Shown: positions 16,172 to 25,324, counted from the first letter of the stretch. The stretch is DNA of 64,000 bases from an uncultured Oscillospiraceae bacterium (GCA_949289045.1 CASEMN010000004.1:156546-220545), one strand, 5' to 3'. Numbers and translations are program-made. The notes: generated by a model not told the origin, from the sequence alone.

Positions 16172-17728
16172 CTATTGAACTTCAAATGACCCCGAAACAT
16201 CAGGCGAGAATCCGCCGGAGTCTTTGATAGTAAAATCATATTCCCCTTTCTGGAAAACGCCTTCCACTATCACTTCAATGTCATCGTCATCCCAATCAAT
16301 TTCATTTACTTTATAAGGTTTGCCTGTGCTGTCAACTACAGTAACTACCGGTCTGCCGCTCCATTCAATTTTATCCAAAAGCTTTATTTCCAATTCACCG
16401 TTTTCGGCATCAAACTTCACTTCTTTAAGTTGCGGGGTGACATTGCTTCCCGGCAAAGCTTTGCATATTTCATAAATCACAATATCTTTTCGCTCATCGT
16501 CAGTAATACCTGTTATCTGCACGGAAAAAATATCTCCGGGAGAAATTTCATCTGTGTATATAAGCCAATAGTCATCTTCCATTATAAAATCATCAGCCGT
16601 AAATACATCTCCGTCGGAGTTTCTCAAGGTAATAACCGTATTTTTTGATGAATATATATCCTTGTTATCGTATACAAACTTTAATCCGCTTTCAAAGCAG
16701 AGAACCTCTGAGGAAGAGCCGTTAAGCAGAGCGGAAGCCTCGAAACCTCTTCTTGCAAGAAAAGCACCTGTAAATATCATGGGCGTACCGTCAAAATTGA
16801 AAGCCTCAATTTTGACATAATAAATTTTGCCTTCTTCAATTGAATCAATTTCTACATTCCATTCGTCATCGCTTTGACTGTGCATATGACACGTAAGTTC
16901 ATTTCCTTCGCTGTCCATAACGGTAATTTTCTCTTTTCCCGTATACAGTAAATCTGAAGAAAACTCAATTTCGGCAATACTGTCGCCTTTATATTCTATT
17001 TCTCTTACTCCTAAAGTATCGCTGGAACCGTTCCACTGGGAAAGCTCATAAACTTCCGCCAGACTCATTCCCAAATTTACCCCGGCATCTACAGTCTCAC
17101 GCATATGGTTAGCTTCTTCAAGAGTTGTACGCCGTGTACGTACAACCGGCTCTATATCACGCTCCGTCAAAACGTTTGCCGTAATTTCAAGAAGCTCTTT
17201 TTCAATCTGTTCAGCCTGTACTGTATCGTCATCGGCAACTATTATACTTACCTGTTTGTTTCCGCCGGCAAAATACCCGTCGTCCACTGCCTGGTTTATT
17301 ATTTGAGCAAGCTCATCGCTTAATCTGCTGGTGTTGTTAAGTTTTGAAACAAGCTCCGTACCGTCATTATTTATACCGTCGATACCTATAATTTTTCTGT
17401 TCTTGTTTACGGAAATTCTTATAGCGGGATTAATAGAAACTTCAACATATGTGGTTACGGTATTAATATTGCTGTAAAAAAGCTGTATGCCTACGGCTAT
17501 TCCAAGGCAAGCAATCACTGCTGCAGCTATTGCCATAATTCTCTTAAAGGAGAAATTCTTTACCTTACCGGATCTTTCTTCTGTATTTGTTTTTTCAGCC
17601 TTTACCGGCTCATAATCGAGTTCCATTCCGCATTGCCAACCGTCCTGCGTCGGCACATCCATAAATTCGCCTTCATCGTTGAGAACAGTGGAAATATCGT
17701 CGTTAATTTCAACTATTAAAATTTTCAT
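16172..17728 (-). CDS. rsgI: RsgI-like transmembrane anti-sigma-I factor
   Basis: 518 residues from ATG 17728. A TTG start seven codons upstream would overlap the GGAG ribosome site. Layout: N-terminal cytosolic anti-sigma domain (MKILIVEINDDISTVLNDEG), one membrane helix near residues 65-85 (IMAIAAAVIACLGIAVGIQL), then the conserved extracytoplasmic segment TYVEVSINPAIRISVNKNRK. The Asn-Pro bond in that segment is the reported autoproteolysis site in clostridial RsgI proteins. The C-terminal region holds tandem beta-type domains rather than a carbohydrate-binding module I recognise. It holds SigI inactive until an external signal triggers cleavage. Cotranscribed behind sigI with a 17-base gap. 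Confidence 0.88.
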   Translation of the reverse strand: MKILIVEINDDISTVLNDEGEFMDVPTQDGWQCGMELDYEPVKAEKTNTEERSGKVKNFSFKRIMAIAAAVIACLGIAVGIQLFYSNINTVTTYVEVSINPAIRISVNKNRKIIGIDGINNDGTELVSKLNNTSRLSDELAQIINQAVDDGYFAGGNKQVSIIVADDDTVQAEQIEKELLEITANVLTERDIEPVVRTRRTTLEEANHMRETVDAGVNLGMSLAEVYELSQWNGSSDTLGVREIEYKGDSIAEIEFSSDLLYTGKEKITVMDSEGNELTCHMHSQSDDEWNVEIDSIEEGKIYYVKIEAFNFDGTPMIFTGAFLARRGFEASALLNGSSSEVLCFESGLKFVYDNKDIYSSKNTVITLRNSDGDVFTADDFIMEDDYWLIYTDEISPGDIFSVQITGITDDERKDIVIYEICKALPGSNVTPQLKEVKFDAENGELEIKLLDKIEWSGRPVVTVVDSTGKPYKVNEIDWDDDDIEVIVEGVFQKGEYDFTIKDSGGFSPDVSGSFEVQ

Positions 17729-17745
17729 GATTTTCCACTCCTTTC

Positions 17746-18423
17746 TCAATTTAACCTTACATATTCCTGCATATACGGAAAATCACCTGTATGAATAATA
17801 ATAGCGGCAACAATATATCTTCTGTGGTCCTCTATAAGCTTGCGCTTAATACCGGTTTTTCGAGTAAGCTCGATAACAGGCAGTCTCTTCTCGTTTTTAA
17901 ATGTTTCAAGAAGTTTTTCATTGCTTATCATTTCATAAATCACTGTTTTACAGGCATTTTTTGTAGTTTCCTGCTTTGGTGATGCTTTTGAAAGCTGGTT
18001 TACTGAAATAGACCACTTTTGAAGTTCAGCGGTAAAAGCAGCCATTTCTTCCCGTCTCTCTTCATTCTCCAAATTTATTCTGTAAACAAGCGTTGATGTA
18101 GTTTGCACCATGCCTGTATCTTCTTCCTGTGAACCGTCAAGAATCGGATCTTCTTTGACAGCCGTCTCTTTTCTTATAAGATCTACTACTCTTCGCCTAA
18201 TAATTGTTTTTGCCAGGGATAGAAACGACCCCTTCTCTTCACTGTATATATTAACGGCCTGAGTGAAAGCGATGAATCCTGTTTGCAGCGCATCGTCTCC
18301 TCCTGCCGGGCAAACTGAAAGAACAGCGGAAAGGACAAAGGGTCGGTATTCGGTTAAAAGAGCTTCAAGTTCTTCATGTGAGCGTTTTGCCGAAAGAACA
18401 CGTTTTTCAAGCGCATCAGCCAT
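17746..18423 (-). CDS. sigI: RNA polymerase sigma factor SigI
   Basis: 225 residues. The N-terminal SigI-N-like region 2 (GGDDALQTGFIAFTQAVNIY, then LAKTIIRRRVVDLIRK) and the C-terminal DNA-binding part (LPVIELTRKTGIKRKLIEDH, then RRYIVAAIIIHTGDFPYMQE) match the SigI family of Bacillus and clostridia. There it governs heat-shock, cell-wall or polysaccharide-degradation genes. It is the first gene of the sigI-rsgI operon. A candidate self-type promoter lies upstream. In this saccharolytic setting a link to extracellular polysaccharide sensing is plausible but not shown. Confidence 0.9.
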   Translation of the reverse strand: MADALEKRVLSAKRSHEELEALLTEYRPFVLSAVLSVCPAGGDDALQTGFIAFTQAVNIYSEEKGSFLSLAKTIIRRRVVDLIRKETAVKEDPILDGSQEEDTGMVQTTSTLVYRINLENEERREEMAAFTAELQKWSISVNQLSKASPKQETTKNACKTVIYEMISNEKLLETFKNEKRLPVIELTRKTGIKRKLIEDHRRYIVAAIIIHTGDFPYMQEYVRLN

Positions 18424-18543
18424 ATTTGTCCTCCTTAAAATTTACTTAATCATAACAATTATATCGCATTTAAAAAATTTTTTAAATAGCAGAGGACAAA
18501 ATTTAATAAAGAACTATTTTCATTTACTCCTTATATTTAATAA

Positions 18544-18572
18544 TTCGAATTTACAATATAAATTTTAGGGGG
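18544..18572 (-). promoter_or_regulatory. Candidate sigma-I promoter of the sigI-rsgI operon
   Basis: Minus-strand GCCCCC (CCCCC core at 18568-18572) followed 20 bases later by CGAA (18544-18547), the two elements reported for SigI-dependent promoters. It lies about 120 bases upstream of sigI. The remainder of the gap to the hydrogenase operon (18424-18815) is AT-rich with nothing else recognised. Confidence 0.4.
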
Positions 18573-18815
18573 CAGCAAAAGAATTGTAATTTAAAAATTT
18601 TTCCCTAAAAACTGTTTAATACAAATATCCATTTGCCCGCTTCTATTTTTCTTATAGGTCAATACAATTTCTCGTATGTGTTATTTACCAAAAAACTGCC
18701 GTAATATTTATAATTAATTACAAAATTTTCGTTAATCGCATTATTTTTCACAAAACTTTTTTGTATCTTTGGATTTATTTGTTCTGTTTTTGTAGATTTT
18801 GATTTGTAGGTATGA

Positions 18816-18821
18816 TATAAT
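18816..18821 (+). promoter_or_regulatory. Extended -10 promoter of the hydrogenase operon
   Basis: TGATATAAT gives an extended -10 (TGnTATAAT) 75 bases before the first gene. No good -35 is visible. Confidence 0.5.
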
Positions 18822-18895
18822 GTTTGAAACGTTTTGTATTTTTATTTGTTAAAAATATAACAATTGCAAAAAGGTTGAAGGAGGAAATTTTTACA

Positions 18896-19393
18896 ATGCT
18901 CAAAAAAATCAGCAAAATCCCCTTTAAAGGCACCCCTGAGCAGGAAGCAAAGCTTCGTAAGGTTATTGAGGAATGTAAGCATGACAAAAGTCTGCTTATG
19001 CATGTTATGCAGCAAGCCCAGCAGATTTACGACTATCTCCCCTTTGAAGTGCAGGTAATGATAGCCGACGGCATGGATATTCCTTTGGAAAAAGTTTACG
19101 GAGTTTCTACATTTTACGCTCAGTTTGCCCTTTCTCCAAAAGGCAAATACAAAGTTTCGGTTTGTCTCGGAACAGCGTGCTATGTTAAAGGCTCTCAGGA
19201 AATTCTCGACAGAATTTGCGAAAGACTTGAGGTAGAGCCCGACGAATGTACTCCGGATGGTGTATTTTCAGTTGAAGCCTGCCGCTGCATAGGTGCCTGC
19301 GGACTGGCTCCGGTTATGATGGTAAACGACGAGGTTTACGGAAAAATCACCGCCGAAGACGTTGACGGAATACTGGATAAATATATGGAATAA
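18896..19393 (+). CDS. hydC: Bifurcating hydrogenase NuoE-like subunit HydC
   Basis: 165 residues from ATG 18896, preceded by GAAGGAGGAAATTTTTACA. An upstream in-frame ATG would add 24 unrelated residues. This is the thioredoxin-like NuoE fold, with four cysteines for a [2Fe-2S] cluster in VCLGTACYVKG and EACRCIGACGLAP, and the helical N-terminal domain ending in EKVYGVSTFYAQF. It is part of the soluble HydABC complex that oxidises NADH and reduced ferredoxin together to make H2. First gene of a tightly packed five-gene operon. Confidence 0.9.
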   Translation: MLKKISKIPFKGTPEQEAKLRKVIEECKHDKSLLMHVMQQAQQIYDYLPFEVQVMIADGMDIPLEKVYGVSTFYAQFALSPKGKYKVSVCLGTACYVKGSQEILDRICERLEVEPDECTPDGVFSVEACRCIGACGLAPVMMVNDEVYGKITAEDVDGILDKYME

Positions 19394-19394
19394 C

Positions 19395-19952
19395 ATGAGG
19401 GAAATATCACTTAACATTCTGGATATCGCCCAAAACTCCATTTCTGCAAAAGCGACACTCATTGAAATTGAGCTCTCCGAGCAAAGCAATATTCTCACCG
19501 TAAAAATTGCTGACAACGGCAAAGGTATGTCACCTGAGCAGCTCGAGCAAGTGCGTGACCCGTTCTTCACCACACGTACTACAAGAAAAGTGGGGATGGG
19601 TATTCCCCTTTTCAAAATGGCGGCGGAAATGACAGGCGGCTCTTTCGATATTAAATCCACTTTAGGAAAGGGCACAACAGTTACGGCGGTTTTCAGAACT
19701 GACAGCATTGATTTTACCCCAGTAGGAGATATGGCAGCTACCATGTGCAGCCTTATCTCTATGAACACAGAAATAGATTTTGTATATCGCAGAATAAACG
19801 GAGAAAGAGAATTTACTCTTGATACACGTCAGATGCGAGAGATTTTGGGAGAGGTTTCCCTTTCGTCTCCGGAAGTCACAGAGTTTATAAACGACTTCAT
19901 CTGCGAGAACACCAGAGAAATAACCGGAGGTGCAGAAAATGAAAACCCTTGA
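19395..19952 (+). CDS. HATPase_c domain protein of the hydrogenase operon
   Basis: 185 residues from ATG 19395, one base after hydC. The GHKL ATPase boxes are clear: N box EISLNILDIAQNSISAKA, G1 ADNGKGMSPEQL, and MGIPLFKMAAEMTGG with GTTVTAVF. There is no histidine-phosphotransfer or sensor domain, so it is not a full kinase and resembles an anti-sigma type serine kinase. A counterpart sits in the hyd clusters of acetogens (hydCEDBA order in Acetobacterium), but its role is unsettled. It overlaps the next gene by 14 bases. Confidence 0.82.
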   Translation: MREISLNILDIAQNSISAKATLIEIELSEQSNILTVKIADNGKGMSPEQLEQVRDPFFTTRTTRKVGMGIPLFKMAAEMTGGSFDIKSTLGKGTTVTAVFRTDSIDFTPVGDMAATMCSLISMNTEIDFVYRRINGEREFTLDTRQMREILGEVSLSSPEVTEFINDFICENTREITGGAENENP

Positions 19953-20310
19953 AGAACTTATGGCAATAAGGGATAAAACCCGACAAAATATGACAGCCCG
20001 TGAAGGTACGGGAGAAGTAACAAGAGTAGTTGTAGGTATGGCTACCTGCGGAATCGCAGCGGGAGCACGCCCTGTACTTAACGCTTTTTCACAGGAGATT
20101 GCAAGACGCAAGCTTGCCCATGTTACTGTTTCACAGACAGGATGCATAGGCATGTGCCAGTACGAACCCATTGTAGAGGTCTTTGTTCCCGGACAGGAAA
20201 AGGTCACATATATAAAGATGACCCCTGAAAAGGCGGCAAGGGTAGTTGCCGACCACATAGTAAACGGAAACGTTGTTACAGAATATACAGTAGGCACTGT
20301 TGATAAATAA
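19939..20310 (+). CDS. [2Fe-2S] thioredoxin-like ferredoxin subunit (HydD-like)
   Basis: 123 residues from ATG 19939 behind CCGGAGGTGCAGAAA. The cysteines are in VGMATCGIAAGARP and SQTGCIGMCQYEPIVEVF, a [2Fe-2S] thioredoxin-like pattern as in NuoE tails and NuoF N-termini. It is the extra small subunit seen in four-subunit bifurcating hydrogenases, probably passing electrons between the NuoF-like and hydrogenase subunits. It lies inside the operon, 12 bases before hydB. Confidence 0.83.
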   Translation: MKTLEELMAIRDKTRQNMTAREGTGEVTRVVVGMATCGIAAGARPVLNAFSQEIARRKLAHVTVSQTGCIGMCQYEPIVEVFVPGQEKVTYIKMTPEKAARVVADHIVNGNVVTEYTVGTVDK

Positions 20311-20322
20311 GGAGGAAAGTCA

Positions 20323-22116
20323 ATGTATCGTTCCCATGTTCTCGTTTGCGGCGGTACCGGCTGTACTTCATCAAACAGCGCCGCAATTATTGAAGCCCTC
20401 GAAAAGGAAATCGAGGCAAAAGGTCTTTCGGACGAAATAAAGGTCATCCGTACAGGATGCTTCGGTCTGTGTGCTTTAGGCCCCATTATGATAGTTTATC
20501 CTGAGGGATGCTTCTACAGCCAGGTTCAGGTTGAGGACGTTCCCGAAATCGTCGAGGAGCACCTGCTTAAAGGCCGTATGGTCAAAAGGCTTCTCTATGA
20601 TGAAACAGTACATTCCGGCGACGCTATAAAGTCCCTTAATGAAACTAATTTCTACAAAAAGCAAAAGCGTGTTGCTCTTCGCAACTGCGGAGTTATCGAC
20701 CCGGAAAACATCGATGAATATATCGCCTACGACGGATATCAGGCACTTGCAAAATGCCTGATGGAATACACTCCTGAACAGGTCATCGACATTGTAAAAC
20801 GTTCAGGCCTTAGAGGAAGAGGCGGCGGAGGATTCCCCACAGGCAGAAAGTGGGAGCTTGCTGCCATGAACAAGGCAGATCAAAAATATGTAGTCTGCAA
20901 CGCCGACGAGGGCGACCCCGGCGCATTCATGGACCGCTCCGTACTGGAGGGCGACCCCCACTGCATAGTTGAAGCTATGGCCATCTGCGGATATGCCGTA
21001 GGAGCAACAGAAGGTTATGTATATGTCCGTGCTGAGTATCCCATCGCCGTTAGAAGACTTCAGAAAGCTATTGAAGATGCCAGAGGCTACGGCCTTTTGG
21101 GAAAAGATCTCTTCGGTTCAGGATTCGACTTTGATCTTCATATCCGTCTTGGTGCAGGCGCTTTCGTCTGCGGCGAGGAAACAGCTCTTATGACCTCTAT
21201 TGAAGGTAACCGCGGCGAGCCCCGTCCCCGTCCTCCCTATCCCGCAGTAAAAGGTCTTTTCGGAAAACCCACAACAGAAAATAACGTTGAAACCTTTGCA
21301 AATATTCCACAGATCATCCTCAAAGGACCTGAGTATTTCAGCTCCATGGGTACTGAGAAATCAAAAGGCACAAAGGTTTTTGCTCTGGGCGGAAAAATCA
21401 ACAACACAGGTCTTGTCGAAATCCCCATGGGTACAACCCTCAGAGAGATTATTGAAGAAATCGGCGGCGGAATCCCCAACGGCAAAAAGTTCAAAGCTGC
21501 TCAGACTGGCGGACCCTCCGGCGGATGTATTCCCGCTGACCTTATAGATACCCCCATCGACTACGACAACCTTACGGCAATCGGCTGTATGATGGGTTCA
21601 GGCGGACTTATTGTCATGGACGAAGATAACTGCATGGTTGACATTGCAAAATTCTTCCTTGACTTTACCGTTGACGAGTCCTGCGGAAAGTGCTCACCCT
21701 GCCGCATAGGTACAAAGCGTATGCGTGAGATTCTCGAAAAAATCACCAGCGGCAAGGGAACCCTTGAGGATATAGATAAGCTGGAAGAGCTTGCCCACTA
21801 TATCAAGGAAAACTCACTTTGCGGACTTGGACAGACCGCTCCTAACCCCGTTCTTTCCACGCTGAAATTCTTCCGTGATGAGTACATCGCCCACGTTGTA
21901 GATAAACGCTGCCCCGCTGGCGTATGTAAAGCTCTTCTCAACTACTACATTGATCCGGATAAGTGCATCGGCTGCGGACTTTGTGCAAGAGCCTGCCCTG
22001 TAGGTGCGATTTCCGGAACCATTAAGAGCCCCCACGTTATAGACGTTATGAAGTGTATCAAGTGCGGCGCCTGCATGGATAAGTGTAAGAAGATTAAAGC
22101 TATCAGCAAGAGATAA
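20323..22116 (+). CDS. hydB: Bifurcating hydrogenase NuoF-like subunit HydB
   Basis: 597 residues, three parts in order. First is an N-terminal [2Fe-2S] thioredoxin-like domain (VCGGTGCTSSNS, CFGLCALGP). Second is the NuoF core with FMN and NAD(H) sites (RGRGGGGFPTGRKWE, CNADEGDPGAFMDRS, GAGAFVCGEETALM) and its [4Fe-4S] site SCGKCSPCRIGTKRM. Third is a C-terminal two-cluster ferredoxin domain (CIGCGLCARACPVGAI, CIKCGACMDKCK). It holds the FMN where electron bifurcation or confurcation with NADH takes place. ATG 20323 follows AAGGAGGAAAGTCA. Confidence 0.94.
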   Translation: MYRSHVLVCGGTGCTSSNSAAIIEALEKEIEAKGLSDEIKVIRTGCFGLCALGPIMIVYPEGCFYSQVQVEDVPEIVEEHLLKGRMVKRLLYDETVHSGDAIKSLNETNFYKKQKRVALRNCGVIDPENIDEYIAYDGYQALAKCLMEYTPEQVIDIVKRSGLRGRGGGGFPTGRKWELAAMNKADQKYVVCNADEGDPGAFMDRSVLEGDPHCIVEAMAICGYAVGATEGYVYVRAEYPIAVRRLQKAIEDARGYGLLGKDLFGSGFDFDLHIRLGAGAFVCGEETALMTSIEGNRGEPRPRPPYPAVKGLFGKPTTENNVETFANIPQIILKGPEYFSSMGTEKSKGTKVFALGGKINNTGLVEIPMGTTLREIIEEIGGGIPNGKKFKAAQTGGPSGGCIPADLIDTPIDYDNLTAIGCMMGSGGLIVMDEDNCMVDIAKFFLDFTVDESCGKCSPCRIGTKRMREILEKITSGKGTLEDIDKLEELAHYIKENSLCGLGQTAPNPVLSTLKFFRDEYIAHVVDKRCPAGVCKALLNYYIDPDKCIGCGLCARACPVGAISGTIKSPHVIDVMKCIKCGACMDKCKKIKAISKR

Positions 22117-22134
22117 GAAAGGGAGTGTGCCAAT

Positions 22135-23877
22135 ATGTCTATGGTAAATATTAAAATTAACGGCATGCCCCTGTGTGTGCCGGCTGGAATTTCCATTCTT
22201 GAAGCCGCAAGATATGCGGGAATTGAAATTCCTACACTGTGCTACCTTAAAAAGATAAACGAAATCGGCGCTTGCCGCATATGCATGGTTGAGGTTAAAG
22301 GTGCAAGAAGCCTTGTAACCGCCTGCGTTTATCCCGTAAATGAGGGAATGGAGATTTTCACTAACACAGAGCGTGTGAGAAAATCCCGTAAAATCACATT
22401 GGAGCTCATCCTCTCCACCCATGACCGCAAATGCCTTTCATGTGTAAGAAGCGGCAACTGCGAGCTTCAGAAGCTCTGCAAGGAATTCGGTGTTGATGAT
22501 GAAACCCGTTTTGAGGGTGAAAATCCCCACTATGAGTTTGACGATTCCGCCGCTCACATGATCAGAGACAACAATAAATGCATCCTCTGCCGCCGCTGTG
22601 TAGCAGCCTGCGACGCACAGAAAGTTTCTGTTATTGGCGCAAATGCAAGAGGCTTTGATACTCACATCAGTTCTGCATTCGACAAAGACCTTGCAGATGT
22701 TTCCTGCGTTTCCTGCGGTCAGTGTATAGTAAACTGTCCCACAGGCGCTCTTAGAGAAAAGGATGACACAGACAAGGTACTTGCAGCCATCAACGACCCC
22801 GAAAAATTCGTGGTTGTTCAAACTGCTCCCTCAATCAGAGTTACTCTCGGAGAATGCTTCGATATGCATATCGGCTCAAACGTTGAGGGCAAAATGGTGG
22901 CAGCTCTTCGCCGTTTAGGCTTCGACAGAGTATTTGACACCGACTTTGCCGCCGACCTCACCATTATGGAAGAGGCAAACGAGTTTATTGAGAGAGTTAA
23001 AAACGGCGGCGTTCTGCCCATGATCACCTCCTGCTCTCCCGGATGGATCAAATACTGCGAACACTATTATCCTGAGCTTATCCCCCACCTTTCAACCTGC
23101 AAATCTCCTCAGCAGATGTTCGGTGCCACAATAAAGACATGGTACGCACAGAAGATGGGTATGGATCCAAAGGATATAGTAGTTGTTGGCATTATGCCCT
23201 GTACAGCAAAGAAATTTGAGACAGGCAGGGAGAACCAGAACGCTTCCGGATACCCTGACGTTGACTACGCCCTCACCACAAGAGAGCTTGGCAGAATGAT
23301 TGAAAGCGCCGGAATTTACTTTAAGAAGCTTCCTGACGAAAAGTTTGATTCTCCCTTAGGCGATGCAACAGGCGCTGCGGTTATATTCGGTGCAACAGGC
23401 GGCGTTATGGAGGCAGCTCTCAGAACTGCCAGCGAAATGCTTACAGGCCGTGAGCTTGACAGCGTTGAATTCACCGAGGTACGAGGAACTGCCGACATCA
23501 AAGAGGCAACCTACAACATCGGAGGAATGGATGTAAACGTCTGCGCTGCAAGCGGCATAGCAAACGCCCACGAGATCATGGAACGCATAAAGAACGGCAC
23601 TGCAAATTATCACTTCATAGAGATAATGGGATGCCCCGGCGGATGCGTAAACGGCGGCGGCCAGCCCATACAGCACGCAGTTGTACGTAACTTCATAGAC
23701 CTCAAAGGACTCAGAGCAGCTGCGCTTTATGACGAAGATAAAAAGCTGCCCATACGCAAGTCCCATGAAAACCCTGCAATCAAAGCAGTTTATGAGGAAT
23801 TCTTCGGCGAACCCGGAAGCCACAAGGCTCACGAGATTCTCCACACCTCCTACACACCCAGACCCAAGTATAAATAA
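22135..23877 (+). CDS. hydA: [FeFe]-hydrogenase catalytic subunit HydA
   Basis: 580 residues. The N-terminal [2Fe-2S] domain (CYLKKINEIGACRICMVEV) is followed by a His-ligated cluster segment (HDRKCLSCVRSGNCELQKLC), two [4Fe-4S] sites (CILCRRCVAACD, CVSCGQCIVNCPTGAL), then the H-cluster domain. All three H-cluster motifs are intact: TSCSPGWIKY, MPCTAKKFE and EIMGCPGGCVNGGGQP. It produces or oxidises H2 at the H-cluster in the cytoplasm with HydB and HydC, making it a group A3-like bifurcating enzyme. The maturases HydE, HydF and HydG are not in the window. Last gene of the operon. Confidence 0.95.
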   Translation: MSMVNIKINGMPLCVPAGISILEAARYAGIEIPTLCYLKKINEIGACRICMVEVKGARSLVTACVYPVNEGMEIFTNTERVRKSRKITLELILSTHDRKCLSCVRSGNCELQKLCKEFGVDDETRFEGENPHYEFDDSAAHMIRDNNKCILCRRCVAACDAQKVSVIGANARGFDTHISSAFDKDLADVSCVSCGQCIVNCPTGALREKDDTDKVLAAINDPEKFVVVQTAPSIRVTLGECFDMHIGSNVEGKMVAALRRLGFDRVFDTDFAADLTIMEEANEFIERVKNGGVLPMITSCSPGWIKYCEHYYPELIPHLSTCKSPQQMFGATIKTWYAQKMGMDPKDIVVVGIMPCTAKKFETGRENQNASGYPDVDYALTTRELGRMIESAGIYFKKLPDEKFDSPLGDATGAAVIFGATGGVMEAALRTASEMLTGRELDSVEFTEVRGTADIKEATYNIGGMDVNVCAASGIANAHEIMERIKNGTANYHFIEIMGCPGGCVNGGGQPIQHAVVRNFIDLKGLRAAALYDEDKKLPIRKSHENPAIKAVYEEFFGEPGSHKAHEILHTSYTPRPKYK

Positions 23878-23980
23878 TTTTTGGTTTTTGCCAAAATAAA
23901 ATTATCCCTCCGTTTTTCTTCACTTATATGCTTTTCCGGCATATGATAAAAGTGTGAATGAATTTAACGGGGGGATTTTT

Positions 23981-25090
23981 TTGAGCGAAAAGAATATAAC
24001 ATTTTTTCTGGGTGCCAATACGCCAAAAGGCTTTGTAAGTGAATTTTCTCAGCTTTACAATCCCTTTGACTCCTGGAGCGCATACATACTTAAAGGCGGA
24101 CCGGGAACAGGAAAATCAGGGATAATGAAAAGAGTTGCGGCAAAGGCTGAGGAGCTGGGCTTGTATCACGAAAACATTATCTGCTCCTCTGACCCTGACT
24201 CCTTTGACGCAGTTATAATACCGGAAATAAAATTTTCAATAGCCGACGGAACTTCACCTCATACCATCGAACCGAAATTTCCCGGAGCAGTTGAGGAGAT
24301 TGTAAACCTCGGAGATTGCTGGAACGGCGAAATGCTAAGAGCGAGAGCAGATAAAATCAGAGAAACTACCCTTACCTGCAGTGAGCTGCACCGGCGCAGC
24401 GTAAGGTTTTTAAACGCCGCCGCTTCTCTTCAAAACGATACGGTTAGGCTTCTGCAAAACTCAGCAGACAAGGGAAAAATAGAAAATTATGCTGCCAGGT
24501 TTGCCGCAAGAGAATTCGGAACGCCAAAGGGAAGAATAGGAACGGAAAAACGGCGTTATTTATCGGCTCCGACTCCTAAGGGAATATACACATGCTTTGA
24601 AACTGTTGAAGCCCTTGCAGAAAAGATTGTGGTCATCGACGACACCTACTGTGCCGTCTCTCCCCTGCTTTTGGAAATTCTGCGCAGCCGTGCTCTTTCC
24701 TTAGGGTTAGACGTTATAACCTGCCTTAATCCTTTTTCCGGGGAAAACGAAATCGTACATCTGATTGTGCCCGAAAAAAATCTTGCAGTTTTCACCTCTT
24801 CTCCATTGCACCAAAGCACATTTACACCTTACCGCAGAATAAACTCCAAACGTTTTTTGCAGACAGATGAAATTGCAAGATACCGCAGCAGAATTTCTTT
24901 TAATTCCAAAGCTTCCGCAGAGCTTTTGGGAGAAGCAGTATCACTTCTCACAACCGCCAAAAAGGCTCACGACCTTTTGGAAAGCTACTATGTTCCGGCC
25001 ATGAACTTCGGAAAAATTGACAGAAAGGCAGACGCTGTAATCAGAGCACTGAACCTCCGAGCTGCCATGCACTTTTCCGGGGAAAACTGA
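23981..25090 (+). CDS. P-loop ATPase of unknown function (PRK06851-like)
   Basis: 369 residues from a TTG at 23981, which sits correctly behind a GGGGGG site. An ATG at 23954 lies too close to the likely transcription start. Walker A is KGGPGTGKSGIMKR near residue 40, a possible Walker B is KIVVIDDTYC, and a repeat of the nucleotide-binding fold is suggested in the second half. This agrees with my memory of the PRK06851 family, conserved in Clostridia and Bacilli with no known role. It is not clearly part of the hydrogenase operon. Confidence 0.7.
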   Translation: MSEKNITFFLGANTPKGFVSEFSQLYNPFDSWSAYILKGGPGTGKSGIMKRVAAKAEELGLYHENIICSSDPDSFDAVIIPEIKFSIADGTSPHTIEPKFPGAVEEIVNLGDCWNGEMLRARADKIRETTLTCSELHRRSVRFLNAAASLQNDTVRLLQNSADKGKIENYAARFAAREFGTPKGRIGTEKRRYLSAPTPKGIYTCFETVEALAEKIVVIDDTYCAVSPLLLEILRSRALSLGLDVITCLNPFSGENEIVHLIVPEKNLAVFTSSPLHQSTFTPYRRINSKRFLQTDEIARYRSRISFNSKASAELLGEAVSLLTTAKKAHDLLESYYVPAMNFGKIDRKADAVIRALNLRAAMHFSGEN

Positions 25091-25177
25091 AAATAAATTA
25101 AATTTTCCACTATCTTTTATAAAAAGTGAAAAGCTCCCATAAAACTTATTCATGCAAAAATCAAGACCGCCCAAAAA

Positions 25178-25204
25178 GGAGACACTTCGTAAGGAAGCGT
25201 CTCC
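25178..25204 (+). terminator. Terminator after the P-loop ATPase gene
   Basis: Stem GGAGACACTTC/GAAGCGTCTCC with one mismatch and loop GTAAG, followed by CTTTAAATTTATTT. Confidence 0.65.
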
Positions 25205-25256
25205 CTTTAAATTTATTTAACTAGGCAGAATATATGGCAGCTTGCCGAGAGTAGTG

Positions 25257-25286
25257 TTGATGCTAATTATGATTATGTGCTATACT
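25257..25286 (+). promoter_or_regulatory. Promoter of the acetyltransferase gene
   Basis: TTGATG (25257-25262) and TATACT (25281-25286), 18-base spacer. Confidence 0.6.
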
Positions 25287-25324
25287 TACAATACGATAAA
25301 TGGGAATTTTTATGAGGGGGATAT

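Noticed and set aside
19662..20486. 274-codon minus-strand ORF
   Set aside because: Antisense to three packed hydrogenase-operon genes whose motifs are intact.
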